Shown: positions 28,832-36,944 of the stretch, piece by piece
Layout of the letters: each line of letters begins with the position of its first letter
Position numbering within the stretch: the first letter of the stretch is position 1
Source of the DNA: Nocardioides sp.
Lineage (GTDB): Bacteria > Actinomycetota > Actinomycetes > Propionibacteriales > Nocardioidaceae
DNA length: 43,478 nt
Assembly: GCF_030149505.1 (NCBI RefSeq)
Contig: NZ_JASBRN010000007.1
Span: 1 to 43,478, forward strand
Reading direction: 5' to 3'
Program-made: the position numbers and the translations under genes
Notes under the pieces: generated by a model
Database searches by the model: none
Told to the model about the DNA's origin: nothing
What the model saw: only the letters and a program-made list of their open reading frames with translations

Positions 28832-29638
28832 TCAGCGCCACACCCGGAGGGCTACCGCGACATCGAGCCGCACGCGGGGGTCACTGCTCACGGGGCCGAC
28901 GAGCCGCTCGATCTTGGCCAGCCGGTAGCGCATGGTGTTGTAGTGGAAGAACTGGGCGCGCGCCGCCTCGGCCACGTTGAAGTTGCAGTCGAGCAGGGCC
29001 TGCAGGGTCTCGCGCAGTCCCTCGGCCTCCGGGTCGTCCGCGGCCAGCGGCCCCAGCACGTCGCGGGCCACCTCGCGCAGCACCCGCGGGTCGGGCACCG
29101 CAGCGAGCAGCCGGTCCAGGCCGAGGTCGTCGAAGAAGGTCGTGGCGCCGCCGCCGTGCCGCTCGCGGCCCAGCTCGGCGGCCCGTCGCGCCTGGTCGTA
29201 CGCCGTGGCCAGGCCCGCCCCGTCGGGCGCCGCGCGGCTGACCCCGCAGGTGAAGCCGGAGGCACCCTGCAGGTCCCCGGCGACGGTGGCCACGACCCGG
29301 TGCACGAGGTCCTCCCCGGCCCGGCGGGCGCCGGGGGCGGCCGTGACCGGCAGCACCGCGACGACCTCGGTGCCGAGGTCGGCGCTGGGCAGCCCGGACC
29401 CGTGGTCGCGGCAGGCGGCCTGCCAGGAGCGGGCGAAACGCCCCTGCTCGACCCAGCGCCGCTCCCCCGGGGCGTCGAGGCTCGCGACGAGCACGACGCT
29501 GGGGCCCTCGTGCTGCCAGCCGAGCTCGGCCAGCAGCGGCAGCGGGTCACGACCGCTGAGCAGGTCGCGCAGGACGTGACCGAGGTAGCCGTCCCGCTCC
29601 AGGCGGTCGCTGTGGTCACCCGAGATCTGCCGTCGCAC
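28832..29638 (-). CDS. PucR/CdaR-type transcriptional regulator
   Basis: 268 residues. The first 170 residues match the GGDEF-like domain of PucR/CdaR regulators (GYLGHVLRDLLSGRDPLPLL, GRFARSWQAACRDHG). The C-terminus is the PucR helix-turn-helix, which includes ETLQALLDCNFNVAEAARAQ and ends HYNTMRYRLAKIERLVG. The N-terminal ligand-binding domain of larger relatives is absent, so its effector is unknown. GTG at 29638 has AGGAGG 5 nt upstream. The longer open frame (from 29671) starts next to a TAGGCT that is more likely a promoter -10. It lies 17 nt upstream of the phosphatase gene, so the two probably form an operon. Confidence 0.87.
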   Translation of the reverse strand: MRRQISGDHSDRLERDGYLGHVLRDLLSGRDPLPLLAELGWQHEGPSVVLVASLDAPGERRWVEQGRFARSWQAACRDHGSGLPSADLGTEVVAVLPVTAAPGARRAGEDLVHRVVATVAGDLQGASGFTCGVSRAAPDGAGLATAYDQARRAAELGRERHGGGATTFFDDLGLDRLLAAVPDPRVLREVARDVLGPLAADDPEAEGLRETLQALLDCNFNVAEAARAQFFHYNTMRYRLAKIERLVGPVSSDPRVRLDVAVALRVWR

Positions 29639-29754
29639 GATGCCCTCCTCGCCGGCCGCGTCGCAGACCACGAGCCTAGGCGATGGCCCCGACAGGCCCC
29701 CGGGAGGCGGCGCCGAGGAGGGGCCAGGGGCGGGAGGGGCCCGGGCTCAGGGGG

Positions 29755-30696
29755 TCAGAGCAGCCCGCCCAGGCTCCCCGGGCCCGGCAGCGCCGGGAGC
29801 CCGCCCAGGGCCGGCAGGGCCGGGGCGAAGGGCTCGGTGCCCAGGGCCAGCCTCAGTCCCGGGATGCCGGAGTGCTGCTGGGCGAAGGCCAGCTCGCGGG
29901 AGAGGTCGCCGGTGTTGTTCGACAGCGGCAGCGGGGCCAGACCCAGGGTCGACAGGGTGCCGATCGCCTTGCCCTCGGCGTCGACGAAGGCCGAGCCGGA
30001 GTCGCCGGGGACGCCCGGGGTGAGGGTGTAGAGCTGGTGCGTCCAACCGTCGCCGCTGGTGCCGAGCGAGACGCCGTACTTCGGGGAGAGCAGCTCGATG
30101 CCCGCGCGCAGCGAGGAGTTGCCGTAGCTGAAGAGCTGGTCGCCCGCGACGGTGCCGTCGGTGTCGATGCCGGTGGGGCCGCCGAAGACGGGGATGCTCG
30201 GGTTGACCTTGCCGACGTCGGCGGCGGAGACCTTCACCAGCGCGAAGTCGTTGTAGTCGCAGGTGTTCGGGTCGGTGGTGCCGAGCCGGTTCATGGTCTC
30301 CCAGCTGCTGTAGACCAGGGTCCCCGTGCCGAGCACGGTGCCGGCGGAGAGCTGGCTGCCGCCGCGCTCGAAGGTGACGCGGGTGCCCAGCGGCACCGAC
30401 TGCTGGCCGCAGCCGCTGGTGTCGGTGGCCTCGCCCAGGCCGGCGCAGTGCGCGGAGTAGCCGACGTACACCCCGCCCTCGCGGTCGGTGAAGACGAAGT
30501 TGGCGGTGCACTGGCTGCCCTCGGTGTACATCTGCACGCCCGGGGTGATGGTGGCGGTGGCGGCCGGCGCCCAGCTGACGGAGCGCTTCTTCTTGCGGGC
30601 CGCCTCGGCGGAGGTGGCGAGGGTCGCGACCATCGCGAGGGCGACGGCGAGGACCAGCAGCAGGACCGGGAGGGCACGCGGACGCAGCATCGTCAT
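29755..30696 (-). CDS. Secreted trypsin-like serine protease, copy 2
   Basis: 313 residues with a signal peptide (VLLLVLAVALAMVATLATSA then AEAA). The chymotrypsin-fold triad is His83 in SAHCAG, Asp150 in YNDFAL and Ser233 in PGVPGDSGSAF. Cys63 and Cys84 likely form the conserved disulfide near the catalytic His. A Pro/Gly/Leu-rich tail (LPALPGPGSLGGLL) ends it. It should act outside the cell, with unknown substrate. It is a close paralog of the next gene upstream (copy 1), sharing for example GDSGSAF, GGPTGIDTDG and SYGNSSLR. ATG at 30696 or 30690 are both possible. Confidence 0.92.
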   Translation of the reverse strand: MTMLRPRALPVLLLVLAVALAMVATLATSAEAARKKKRSVSWAPAATATITPGVQMYTEGSQCTANFVFTDREGGVYVGYSAHCAGLGEATDTSGCGQQSVPLGTRVTFERGGSQLSAGTVLGTGTLVYSSWETMNRLGTTDPNTCDYNDFALVKVSAADVGKVNPSIPVFGGPTGIDTDGTVAGDQLFSYGNSSLRAGIELLSPKYGVSLGTSGDGWTHQLYTLTPGVPGDSGSAFVDAEGKAIGTLSTLGLAPLPLSNNTGDLSRELAFAQQHSGIPGLRLALGTEPFAPALPALGGLPALPGPGSLGGLL

Positions 30697-30712
30697 GCCC
30701 TGGAGAACGAGG

Positions 30713-30746
30713 CAGGGCCCCGACCGGCTACGCGGTCGGGACCCTG
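30713..30746 (-). terminator. Terminator between the two protease genes
   Basis: CAGGG-C-CCCGACCG pairs with CGGTCGGG-A-CCCTG in a 13-bp interrupted stem around a short loop, 34 nt after the copy-1 stop and before the copy-2 start. Confidence 0.7.
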
Positions 30747-30779
30747 TCTCACGTGCTGAGAAGTGGGGCTGCCCCTGGC

Positions 30780-31652
30780 TCAGAGACCCGGGGAGAAGGG
30801 CTCGGTGCCCTGCGCCAGCTCCAGGCCCTCGATGCCGGAGAACTGCTGGGCGTAGGCCAACTCGCTGGCCAGGTCGCCGACGCCGTTCGAGGCGGGCAGC
30901 GGGGCCAGGGCGAGGGTGGACAGGGTGCCCAGGGCCTGGCCGTCGGCGTTGAGGAAGGCCGAGCCGGAGTCACCGGGGACGCCCGGGGTCAGGGTGTAGA
31001 CCGGGTGGCTCCAGCCGTCGCCGGTGGTGCCGAGGCTGATCCCGAACTTCGGCGAGAGCTGCTCGATGCCGAAGCGCAGCGAGGAGTTGCCGTAGGAGTA
31101 GACCTGCTCACCGGCGCCGACGCCGTCGGTGTCGATGCCGGTGGGGCCACCGAAGAACGGGATGCTCGGGTTGACGCTGTCGGCGTCGGCCGCGTCGATC
31201 TTCACCAGGGCGAAGTCGTTGAAGGCGCAGGTGTTGGCGTCGGTCTCGCCGCGCTCCTGCATGGTCAGCCAGGAGCTGTAGGCCAGGGTGCCGCCGCCGA
31301 CGCGGTCGCCCGCGCCGATGAGCGAGCCACCGCGGACGAAGTCGACCGCGGTGCCCAGCGGCTGCGAGCCGGCCAGGCAGCCGTCGGTGTCCGTGGCCGC
31401 ACCCAGACCGGCGCAGTGGGCGGCGTAGCCGAGGTAGACGTTGTCGGCGGCGTCGGTGAACACGAAGTTGGTCGTGCACTGACCGCCCTCGGTGTAGGCC
31501 TGGACGCCGGGGGTCAGGACGGCCTCGTCGGCCGGAGCCCAGGTCGGCGCGGCCGAGGCGGGGGCCACGGTCGCGGTGGCAGCGGCCAGGACGGTGGCGC
31601 TGGCGAGGGCGGCGAGCCCGGCGAAGCGGGCGAGGGGGCGGGACGTACGCAT
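30780..31652 (-). CDS. Secreted trypsin-like serine protease, copy 1
   Basis: 290 residues with a twin-Arg-free signal peptide (FAGLAALASATVLAAATATV then APASAA). The triad is His in AAHCAGLG, Asp in FNDFALVK and Ser in PGVPGDSGSAF. It differs from copy 2 mainly in the signal peptide, in surface loops (DTDGCLAGSQPLG) and in lacking the Pro/Gly-rich C-terminal tail. ATG at 31652 has GGAGG 8-12 nt upstream and fits the signal peptide; an upstream start at 31676 lacks these features. The pair arose by tandem duplication and both triads remain intact. Confidence 0.93.
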   Translation of the reverse strand: MRTSRPLARFAGLAALASATVLAAATATVAPASAAPTWAPADEAVLTPGVQAYTEGGQCTTNFVFTDAADNVYLGYAAHCAGLGAATDTDGCLAGSQPLGTAVDFVRGGSLIGAGDRVGGGTLAYSSWLTMQERGETDANTCAFNDFALVKIDAADADSVNPSIPFFGGPTGIDTDGVGAGEQVYSYGNSSLRFGIEQLSPKFGISLGTTGDGWSHPVYTLTPGVPGDSGSAFLNADGQALGTLSTLALAPLPASNGVGDLASELAYAQQFSGIEGLELAQGTEPFSPGL

Positions 31653-31769
31653 GGGTGGTCTTCCTCCAGGGAGCACTGGGCCGGACCCGAGATGGTCGGC
31701 ACGGACAAGGCCGACCTACCCCGTGTGGCGTGGACTACACCCGATGGAACACGTTTTTACCGACAAGTA

Positions 31770-31814
31770 GCAACGGTCGTGCACTGAGAGGGCTCTCAGG
31801 TGCACGACCGTTGC
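31770..31814. terminator. Long near-perfect palindrome, terminator of moeZ
   Basis: GCAACGGTCGTGCAC (31770-31784) pairs perfectly with GTGCACGACCGTTGC (31800-31814), and inside it TGAGAG pairs with CTCTCA, giving 21 bp with one bulged base and a 2-nt loop. It lies 28 nt after the moeZ stop on the minus strand. The protease promoter region begins just beyond it. Confidence 0.75.
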
Positions 31815-31842
31815 ACGGGCCGGGCTCACCGGCCGACTGGGC

Positions 31843-33051
31843 TCAGTACGACGGCTGGCTGGGGTCGATCTGGTTCACCCAGGCGACCACGCCGCCGCCG
31901 ACGTGCACGGCGTCGTCGTACCCCGCGCCCTTGAGGACCGCGAGCGCCTCCGCCGAGCGGACGCCGGACTTGCAGTGCAGGACGACCTGCGTGCCGGAGT
32001 CGACCGAGGGCAGCTGCTCGAGGGCGTTGCCGTTGAGGAACTCGCCCTTGGGGATCAGCACCGAGCCCGGGATCTTGTTGATCTCGTACTCGTTGGGCTC
32101 GCGGACGTCGACGAGGACGAAGTCGCGGGTGCCCTCCTCGCGCTCCTTGAGCATGTGCTCGAGCTGGGTGACGGCGATCGTGGAGCCGGCCGCGGCGTCG
32201 GCGGCCTCCTCGGAGATCGCACCGCAGAACGCGTCGTAGTCGATCAGGCCGGTGACGTCGGGGTTCTCCCCGCACAGACGGCAGTTCGGGTCCTTGCGGA
32301 CCTTGAGCTTGCGCCAGCTCAGCTCGAGCGCGTCGTAGATGACCAGCGAGCCGATCGCGGGGTCGCCGGCGCCCGTGATGACCTTGATCGCCTCGTTGAC
32401 CTGGATCGACCCGATCGAGGCGCACAGCACGCCCAGCACGCCGCCCTCGGCGCACGAGGGGACCATGCCCGGCGGCGGCGGCTCGGGGTAGAGGCAGCGG
32501 TAGCAGGGCGCGCCCTCGACCAGGGTCGGGGCGAAGACCGAGGCCTGGCCGTCGAAGCGGTAGATCGAGCCCCAGACGTAGGGGATCCCGAGGAAGTACG
32601 CCGCGTCGTTGACCATGTAGCGCGTGGCGAAGTTGTCGGTGCCGTCGACGATCAGGTCGTAGCCGCGGAAGACGTCCATGACGTTGTCGTTGTCGAGGCG
32701 CTGCTCGTGCAGCACGACCTCGACGTAGGGGTTCGCCTCGTTGATGGACTCCTTGGCCGAGAGGGCCTTGGACTTCCCGATGTCGGACTGGGTGTGGATG
32801 ATCTGGCGCTGCAGGTTCGACTCGTCGACCTCGTCGAACTCCGCGATGCCGATCGTGCCGACACCCGCCGCGGCGAGGTAGAGCAGCGCAGGGCTGCCGA
32901 GGCCACCGGCACCGATCACCAGCACCTTGGCGTTCTTCAGCCGCTTCTGACCGGTCATCCCCACGTCCGGGATGATCAGGTGGCGGCTGTAGCGGCGTAC
33001 CTCGTCGACGGTCAGCTCTGCTGCCGGCTCCACGAGCGGCTCGATGCTCAC
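31843..33051 (-). CDS. moeZ: Adenylyltransferase/sulfurtransferase MoeZ
   Basis: 402 residues. The N-terminal ThiF/MoeB-type E1 domain has VIGAGGLGSPALLYLAAAGV and FDEVDESNLQRQ, the zinc ligands CYRC and CRLC, and the NDAAYFLGIPYVWGS segment. The C-terminal rhodanese domain carries the active-site loop HCKSGVRS. It activates and thiocarboxylates sulfur-carrier proteins such as MoaD and CysO in molybdopterin and cysteine synthesis, complementing MoaE at 5951. GTG at 33051 is preceded by GAGGAG. A hairpin (33083-33112) lies in its leader. It diverges from the TetR gene, an arrangement also seen near Rv3206c-Rv3208. Confidence 0.95.
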   Translation of the reverse strand: MSIEPLVEPAAELTVDEVRRYSRHLIIPDVGMTGQKRLKNAKVLVIGAGGLGSPALLYLAAAGVGTIGIAEFDEVDESNLQRQIIHTQSDIGKSKALSAKESINEANPYVEVVLHEQRLDNDNVMDVFRGYDLIVDGTDNFATRYMVNDAAYFLGIPYVWGSIYRFDGQASVFAPTLVEGAPCYRCLYPEPPPPGMVPSCAEGGVLGVLCASIGSIQVNEAIKVITGAGDPAIGSLVIYDALELSWRKLKVRKDPNCRLCGENPDVTGLIDYDAFCGAISEEAADAAAGSTIAVTQLEHMLKEREEGTRDFVLVDVREPNEYEINKIPGSVLIPKGEFLNGNALEQLPSVDSGTQVVLHCKSGVRSAEALAVLKGAGYDDAVHVGGGVVAWVNQIDPSQPSY

Positions 33052-33082
33052 GGGTTCTCCTCGCCTTCGGGGGCTGGGGTCC

Positions 33083-33112
33083 AGGGTCTGCGGGTGAACG
33101 CCCGCGGACCCT
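33083..33112 (-). other. Hairpin in the moeZ leader
   Basis: AGGGTC-T-GCGGG and CCCGC-G-GACCCT can pair in an 11-bp stem with one mismatch around TGAACG, 32-61 nt before the moeZ start. It could be a regulatory leader structure or an operator; no riboswitch family is recognised. Confidence 0.35.
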
Positions 33113-33221
33113 CCCATTGTTCCCCCAGTCCTCGCCCGGCGACCGCCTCCACCCGCAGCCTGGACATGGCGTTAGGCTCCTGCCCCGCCGGATGTGACCG
33201 GCAGGTAGCGAGGAGAGCGCA

Positions 33222-33854
33222 GTGACGGCAGGACAGCAGGACGTCGGCGGCAGCCGCACCCGCGGGGCACGCATGCCGCGGCGCGAGCGCCGGGCGCAGC
33301 TGCTCGAGTCGGCCCTCGAGGTCTTCGTCGCCCAGGGCTACCACGCCGCCGCGATGGACGACATCGCCGAGCGCGCCGGCGTCTCCAAGCCGGTGCTCTA
33401 CCAGCACTTCCCCGGCAAGCTCGAGCTCTACCTCGCGCTGCTGGACCGCTCCTGCGACCAGATCATCGACAACTGCCGCGCCGCCCTGGAGTCGACCGAC
33501 GACAACAAGCTGCGGGTGGGCGCGACGATGGACGTCTTCTACGAGTACGTCGCCCACGACACGGGCGCGTTCCGCCTGGTCTTCGAGTCCGACCTCACCA
33601 ACGAGCCGGCCGTGCGCGAGCAGGTCGACCGGGTCACCACCGAGTGCGCGGCCCTCATCGCCGGCGTCATCCAGCAGGACACCGGCTTCTCCGACGAGGC
33701 CTCCCGGCTGCTGGCGGTCTCGCTGGTCGGCATGGCCCAGGTCAGCGCCCGCTTCTGGCTCACCGAGGCCGGCGGCCTGGCCCGCGACGAGGCCGCCGCG
33801 CTGGTGGCCGGCCTGGCGTGGCGCGGCATCGGCGGCTACCCCCGCACGGACTAG
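33222..33854 (+). CDS. TetR family transcriptional regulator
   Basis: 210 residues. A TetR helix-turn-helix occupies about 22-68 (RRAQLLESALEVFVAQGYHA, AERAGVSKPVLYQHFPGK). The rest is the helical ligand/dimerisation domain. GTG at 33222 is preceded by GAGGAG at 6-7 nt. It matches the position of the M. tuberculosis Rv3208 TetR gene (next to moeB and DUF3107). The ligand is unknown. The shared 170-nt region with moeZ holds a TAGGCT (33172-33177) that may be its -10. The long N-terminus (MTAGQQDVGGSRTRGARM) may be flexible; an internal ATG at 33273 also exists. Confidence 0.92.
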   Translation: MTAGQQDVGGSRTRGARMPRRERRAQLLESALEVFVAQGYHAAAMDDIAERAGVSKPVLYQHFPGKLELYLALLDRSCDQIIDNCRAALESTDDNKLRVGATMDVFYEYVAHDTGAFRLVFESDLTNEPAVREQVDRVTTECAALIAGVIQQDTGFSDEASRLLAVSLVGMAQVSARFWLTEAGGLARDEAAALVAGLAWRGIGGYPRTD

Positions 33855-33865
33855 GCGGGGCGCAC

Positions 33866-33871
33866 TAGGGT
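33866..33871 (+). promoter_or_regulatory. -10 box TAGGGT, leaderless start
   Basis: TAGGGT ends 7 nt before the GTG at 33879; no Shine-Dalgarno is present. Confidence 0.5.
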
Positions 33872-33878
33872 TGGTGCC

Positions 33879-34100
33879 GTGGACGTGAAGATCGGTATCC
33901 AGATGGCAGCCCGCGAGATCACTCTCGAGACCGACGAGACCGCCGAGAGCATCGCGGCGAAGGTCGCCGAGGCCGTCACCTCCGACGGCCTGCTCACCCT
34001 GGGCGACACCAAGGGCCGCACCGTCGTGGTGCCGGGCTCGAAGATCGCCTACGTCGAGTGCGGCTCCACCCAGGTGGGCACGGTCGGCTTCCGCAGCTGA
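33879..34100 (+). CDS. DUF3107 family protein (TB9.4-like)
   Basis: 73 residues: MDVKIGIQMAAREITLETDE, then a central helix (ESIAAKVAEAV), and a C-terminal block GRTVVVPGSKIAYVECGSTQ. It matches the small actinobacterial DUF3107 family (M. tuberculosis TB9.4, Rv3208A), always next to the same TetR gene. Function unknown. GTG at 33879 is fixed by the TAGGGT -10 box 7 nt upstream, giving a leaderless mRNA. It starts 24 nt after the TetR stop and may also be read from that transcript. Confidence 0.92.
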   Translation: MDVKIGIQMAAREITLETDETAESIAAKVAEAVTSDGLLTLGDTKGRTVVVPGSKIAYVECGSTQVGTVGFRS

Positions 34101-34131
34101 CCTCGCACGACCTCCCGCCCCGGACCGACCC

Positions 34132-34461
34132 ATGACCGTCTCCGTCACCGTCTCCGCCCTCCTCTGGGCGCTGGTCGGAGGGGCCGTGGTCGGCCTGCTC
34201 GGCAAGTGGGTCGGGCCCGGGGACCACGAGGAGGTCCCGCTGTGGCTGACGGTGCTCGGCGGGATCGCCGGCGTGCTCGTCGGCACCGTGCTCCACGCCA
34301 ACTTCTTCACCAGCAACCCGGTCGGCACCGACTGGTGGCGCCACGTGTGGCAGATCGTCACGGCCGTCCTGTTCGTGGGCGCCCTCGCCGCGGTGGCCGG
34401 GCGGCCGCACCACCGCGCCTCCCGCGACCGCTCCGGGGCGCGGTCGCGGCGCGGGGCCTGA
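34132..34461 (+). CDS. Small integral membrane protein
   Basis: 109 residues with three hydrophobic helices (LLWALVGGAVVGLLGKWV, LTVLGGIAGVLVGTVLHANF, IVTAVLFVGALAAVA) and an Arg/His-rich cytoplasmic tail (RPHHRASRDRSGARSRRGA). The GGxxGLxG-type pattern and size resemble the GlsB/YeaQ/YmgE transglycosylase-associated family, an assignment I make with reservations. It starts 31 nt after the DUF3107 stop and is probably in the same transcript. No Shine-Dalgarno is strong; ATG at 34132 gives a sensible first helix. Confidence 0.75.
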   Translation: MTVSVTVSALLWALVGGAVVGLLGKWVGPGDHEEVPLWLTVLGGIAGVLVGTVLHANFFTSNPVGTDWWRHVWQIVTAVLFVGALAAVAGRPHHRASRDRSGARSRRGA

Positions 34462-34492
34462 GCCCGCTCCGACGTACGACGCGGGGCGAGGG

Positions 34493-34515
34493 CCCCGGGG
34501 TCCGGCGGTCCGGGG
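34493..34515. terminator. Hairpin between convergent genes
   Basis: CCCCGG (34493-34498) and CCGGGG (34510-34515) form a GC stem directly beside the stop of the ferritin-like gene and 32 nt past the membrane protein stop. No T tract. Confidence 0.35.
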
Positions 34516-35232
34516 TCAGGCTTCGAGGCCGAGCTCGGCCATCCGCTCGGTGTGCCGCTCGGTGAGCCGGGCGAACATCCGCCCGATCGCGGCGAGGTCC
34601 AGCCCGGGCCGGTCCGTGCCGCCCGCGAGCAGCGCCGACAGCGCGTCACGCTCGGCCGCGACCCGCTGGGCCTGGATGAGGGCCTCCCCCATGAGGCGGC
34701 GGCCCCACAGCGCCAGGCGTCCACCGAGGCGGTGGTCGGCGGCGATGCCCGCGCGGACCCGGTCGACCACGAACGCCGCGTGCCCGGAGTCCTCGAGGGT
34801 CCGCACCACCAGGTCGCGGGTCTCGTCGTCGAGGTAGGCGGCGATCTCGCGGAAGAAGTCGTCGGCCAGCCCGTCGCCGACGTAGGCCTTGATCAACCCC
34901 TCGTACCAGTCGGCCGGCGCGGTGTGCTCGTGGAACCGCTCGATGGCGTCGCTGAAGGGCGCCATCGCCGCGAAGGGATCCGCCCCCAGGGCCTCGAGCC
35001 GCCGGTGCAGCGCCGCGACCTTGGAGAACTCCCCCGCCGCCATCGTGGCGATGGCGACCCGGTCCTCCAGGGTGGGGGCCAGCTTCGCGTCCTCGGCGAG
35101 ACGCTCGAAGGCGCTGATCTCGCCGTACGCCACGACCCCCAGCAGGTCCACGACCGCCTCCCGGTAGGCCGGGTCCTCCAGCGCCAGGGGTGTCGACGGC
35201 TCGGACCCGGTCTCGACGCGGGATTCAGTCAT
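34516..35232 (-). CDS. Ferritin-like diiron domain protein (MiaE-related)
   Basis: 238 residues, helical, with diiron-type ligands in YGEISAFERLAED and AGEFSKVAALHRRLEALGAD (Glu and ExxH). A second pair is likely in LIKAYVGDGLADDFFREIA and LEDSGHAAFVVDRV. It resembles the ferritin-like fold used by tRNA-(ms2io6A)-hydroxylase, though the actinobacterial members (Rv3210c type) are uncharacterised. It sits between the DUF3107 cluster and the DEAD-box helicase as in mycobacteria. ATG at 35232 follows a TAGGGT -10 by 6 nt, so the mRNA is leaderless. Confidence 0.88.
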   Translation of the reverse strand: MTESRVETGSEPSTPLALEDPAYREAVVDLLGVVAYGEISAFERLAEDAKLAPTLEDRVAIATMAAGEFSKVAALHRRLEALGADPFAAMAPFSDAIERFHEHTAPADWYEGLIKAYVGDGLADDFFREIAAYLDDETRDLVVRTLEDSGHAAFVVDRVRAGIAADHRLGGRLALWGRRLMGEALIQAQRVAAERDALSALLAGGTDRPGLDLAAIGRMFARLTERHTERMAELGLEA

Positions 35233-35238
35233 GCGCGC

Positions 35239-35244
35239 ACCCTA
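35239..35244 (-). promoter_or_regulatory. -10 box TAGGGT, leaderless start
   Basis: TAGGGT on the minus strand, six nt (GCGCGC), then the ATG at 35232. Confidence 0.5.
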
Positions 35245-35408
35245 CCGATACAGTCGTGCCACGTATGTGCGCGGTTGACCGCCCGGGTCGGCCGCACCGC
35301 CTTGACCCGCACGACCTATCCGCTCCCCCGGAGCGACGCACAGAACCCCACCGCGACCCTCGTCGCCCTGATCCGCTGCTGCGGGTCCACCGGGACACCC
35401 GCGCAGCG

Positions 35409-36944
35409 ATGAAAGCAGCACACGTGACCACCACCTTCCGCGAGCTCGGGGTCCACCCCGAGATCTGCGACGCCCTCGAGCGCGCCGGCATCAGCACCCC
35501 CTTCGCCATCCAGGAGATGACGCTGTCGGTGGCCCTCATGGGCACCGACCTGATCGGCCAGGCCCGCACGGGTACCGGCAAGACCCTGGCCTTCGGCATC
35601 CCCGTGCTCCAGCGCAGCGTCTCGCCCAAGGACCCCGACTACCCCGAGATCCCGCAGGGCAAGCCGCAGGCACTGGTCGTGGCCCCGACCCGCGAGCTGG
35701 CCCTCCAGGTCTCCAGCGACCTGACCCTCGCCAGCGCCGACCGCGGCCTGCGGGTCCTGACGGTGTACGGCGGCGTGGGCTACGAGCCGCAGCTCGAGGC
35801 CCTCGAGTCGGGCGTCGACATCGTCGTCGGCACGCCCGGTCGGCTCATCGACCTGGCCAACCGCAAGTCCCTGGACCTCTCGCACGTCCACGCCGTGGTC
35901 CTCGACGAGGCCGACGAGATGCTCGACCTCGGCTTCCTGCCCGACGTCGAGAAGCTGATGCGGATGACCCCGGAGACCCGGCAGACGATGCTGTTCTCCG
36001 CCACGATGCCCTCCGCGATCGTGGCCCTGGCCCGCACCTACATGCGCCACCCGATGAACATCCGGGCGGAGTCGTCCTACGAGAACGCCACCGTCCCCGC
36101 CACCGCGCAGTTCATCTACCAGTGCCACGACCTGGACAAGCCGGAGATCATCGGCCGGCTGCTGCAGGCCGAGGACGCCGACAAGTTCATCGTCTTCACC
36201 CGCACCAAGCGCCAGGCGCAGCGCGTGGCCGACGACCTGGCCGAGCGTGGCTTCGCCGCCTCCCCCCTGCACGGCGACATGGCCCAGGTGGCGCGCGAGA
36301 AGGCGCTGGCGAAGTTCCGCGAGGACAAGGTCCGGGTCCTGGTCGCCACCGACGTCGCCGCCCGCGGCATCGACGTCCGCGGCGTCTCGCACGTCATCAA
36401 CTACACCTGCCCCGAGGACGACAAGACCTACGTCCACCGCATCGGCCGCACCGGCCGCGCGGGGGCGACGGGCATCGCGATCACCCTGGTCGACTGGGCC
36501 GACCTGCACCGCTGGAAGCTCATCAACAAGGCGCTCGACCTGCCCTTCGAGGAGCCGCTGGAGACCTACTCCACCTCCGAGCACCTCTTCCACGACCAGG
36601 GCATCCCGCCGGGCACCAAGGGTCGGATCGTCGACCCCGCCCCCGTCGAGAAGCGCGAGCGCTCGGGATCGGACAGGGGCTCGGACAGGGGCGAGCGCCC
36701 CGCGCGCAACCGCAACCGCACGCGCACCCGCTCGCGCGCCGGTGAGGTCGTCGCGGCCGAGGGCCAGACCGACGGCTCCCCCGCCCAGGGTGCGGCCGGC
36801 GGCAGCACCGACGGCGACCGTCCGGCCGGCTCGTCGTCGGGCGGCGCCAGCCGCAACCGTCGCCGCCGTCGCTCGCGCGGTGGCAGCGGCGGTGGTGGCG
36901 CAGCCGGAGGCGACGCCGGGGCGGCTAGCGCGTCGAGCGAGTGA
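35409..36944 (+). CDS. DEAD-box RNA helicase
   Basis: 511 residues. Motifs in order: Q motif (FAIQEMTL), I ARTGTGKT, Ia APTRELALQ, TPGRLID, II DEADEML, III SATMPS, IV FIVFTRTK, V ATDVAARGID and VI HRIGRTGRAG. The last 130 residues are an Arg/Gly/Ser-rich low-complexity tail (RNRNRTRTRSRAGEVV, RNRRRRRSRGGSGGGG) that probably binds RNA non-specifically. It unwinds RNA duplexes in ribosome assembly, cold adaptation or mRNA turnover. It corresponds to Rv3211 (RhlE) by position. ATG at 35409 is used; GTG at 35424 is possible. The 176-nt upstream region has two TTGACC hexamers but no clear matching -10. Its 3' end overlaps parA by 20 nt. Confidence 0.94.
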   Translation: MKAAHVTTTFRELGVHPEICDALERAGISTPFAIQEMTLSVALMGTDLIGQARTGTGKTLAFGIPVLQRSVSPKDPDYPEIPQGKPQALVVAPTRELALQVSSDLTLASADRGLRVLTVYGGVGYEPQLEALESGVDIVVGTPGRLIDLANRKSLDLSHVHAVVLDEADEMLDLGFLPDVEKLMRMTPETRQTMLFSATMPSAIVALARTYMRHPMNIRAESSYENATVPATAQFIYQCHDLDKPEIIGRLLQAEDADKFIVFTRTKRQAQRVADDLAERGFAASPLHGDMAQVAREKALAKFREDKVRVLVATDVAARGIDVRGVSHVINYTCPEDDKTYVHRIGRTGRAGATGIAITLVDWADLHRWKLINKALDLPFEEPLETYSTSEHLFHDQGIPPGTKGRIVDPAPVEKRERSGSDRGSDRGERPARNRNRTRTRSRAGEVVAAEGQTDGSPAQGAAGGSTDGDRPAGSSSGGASRNRRRRRSRGGSGGGGAAGGDAGAASASSE

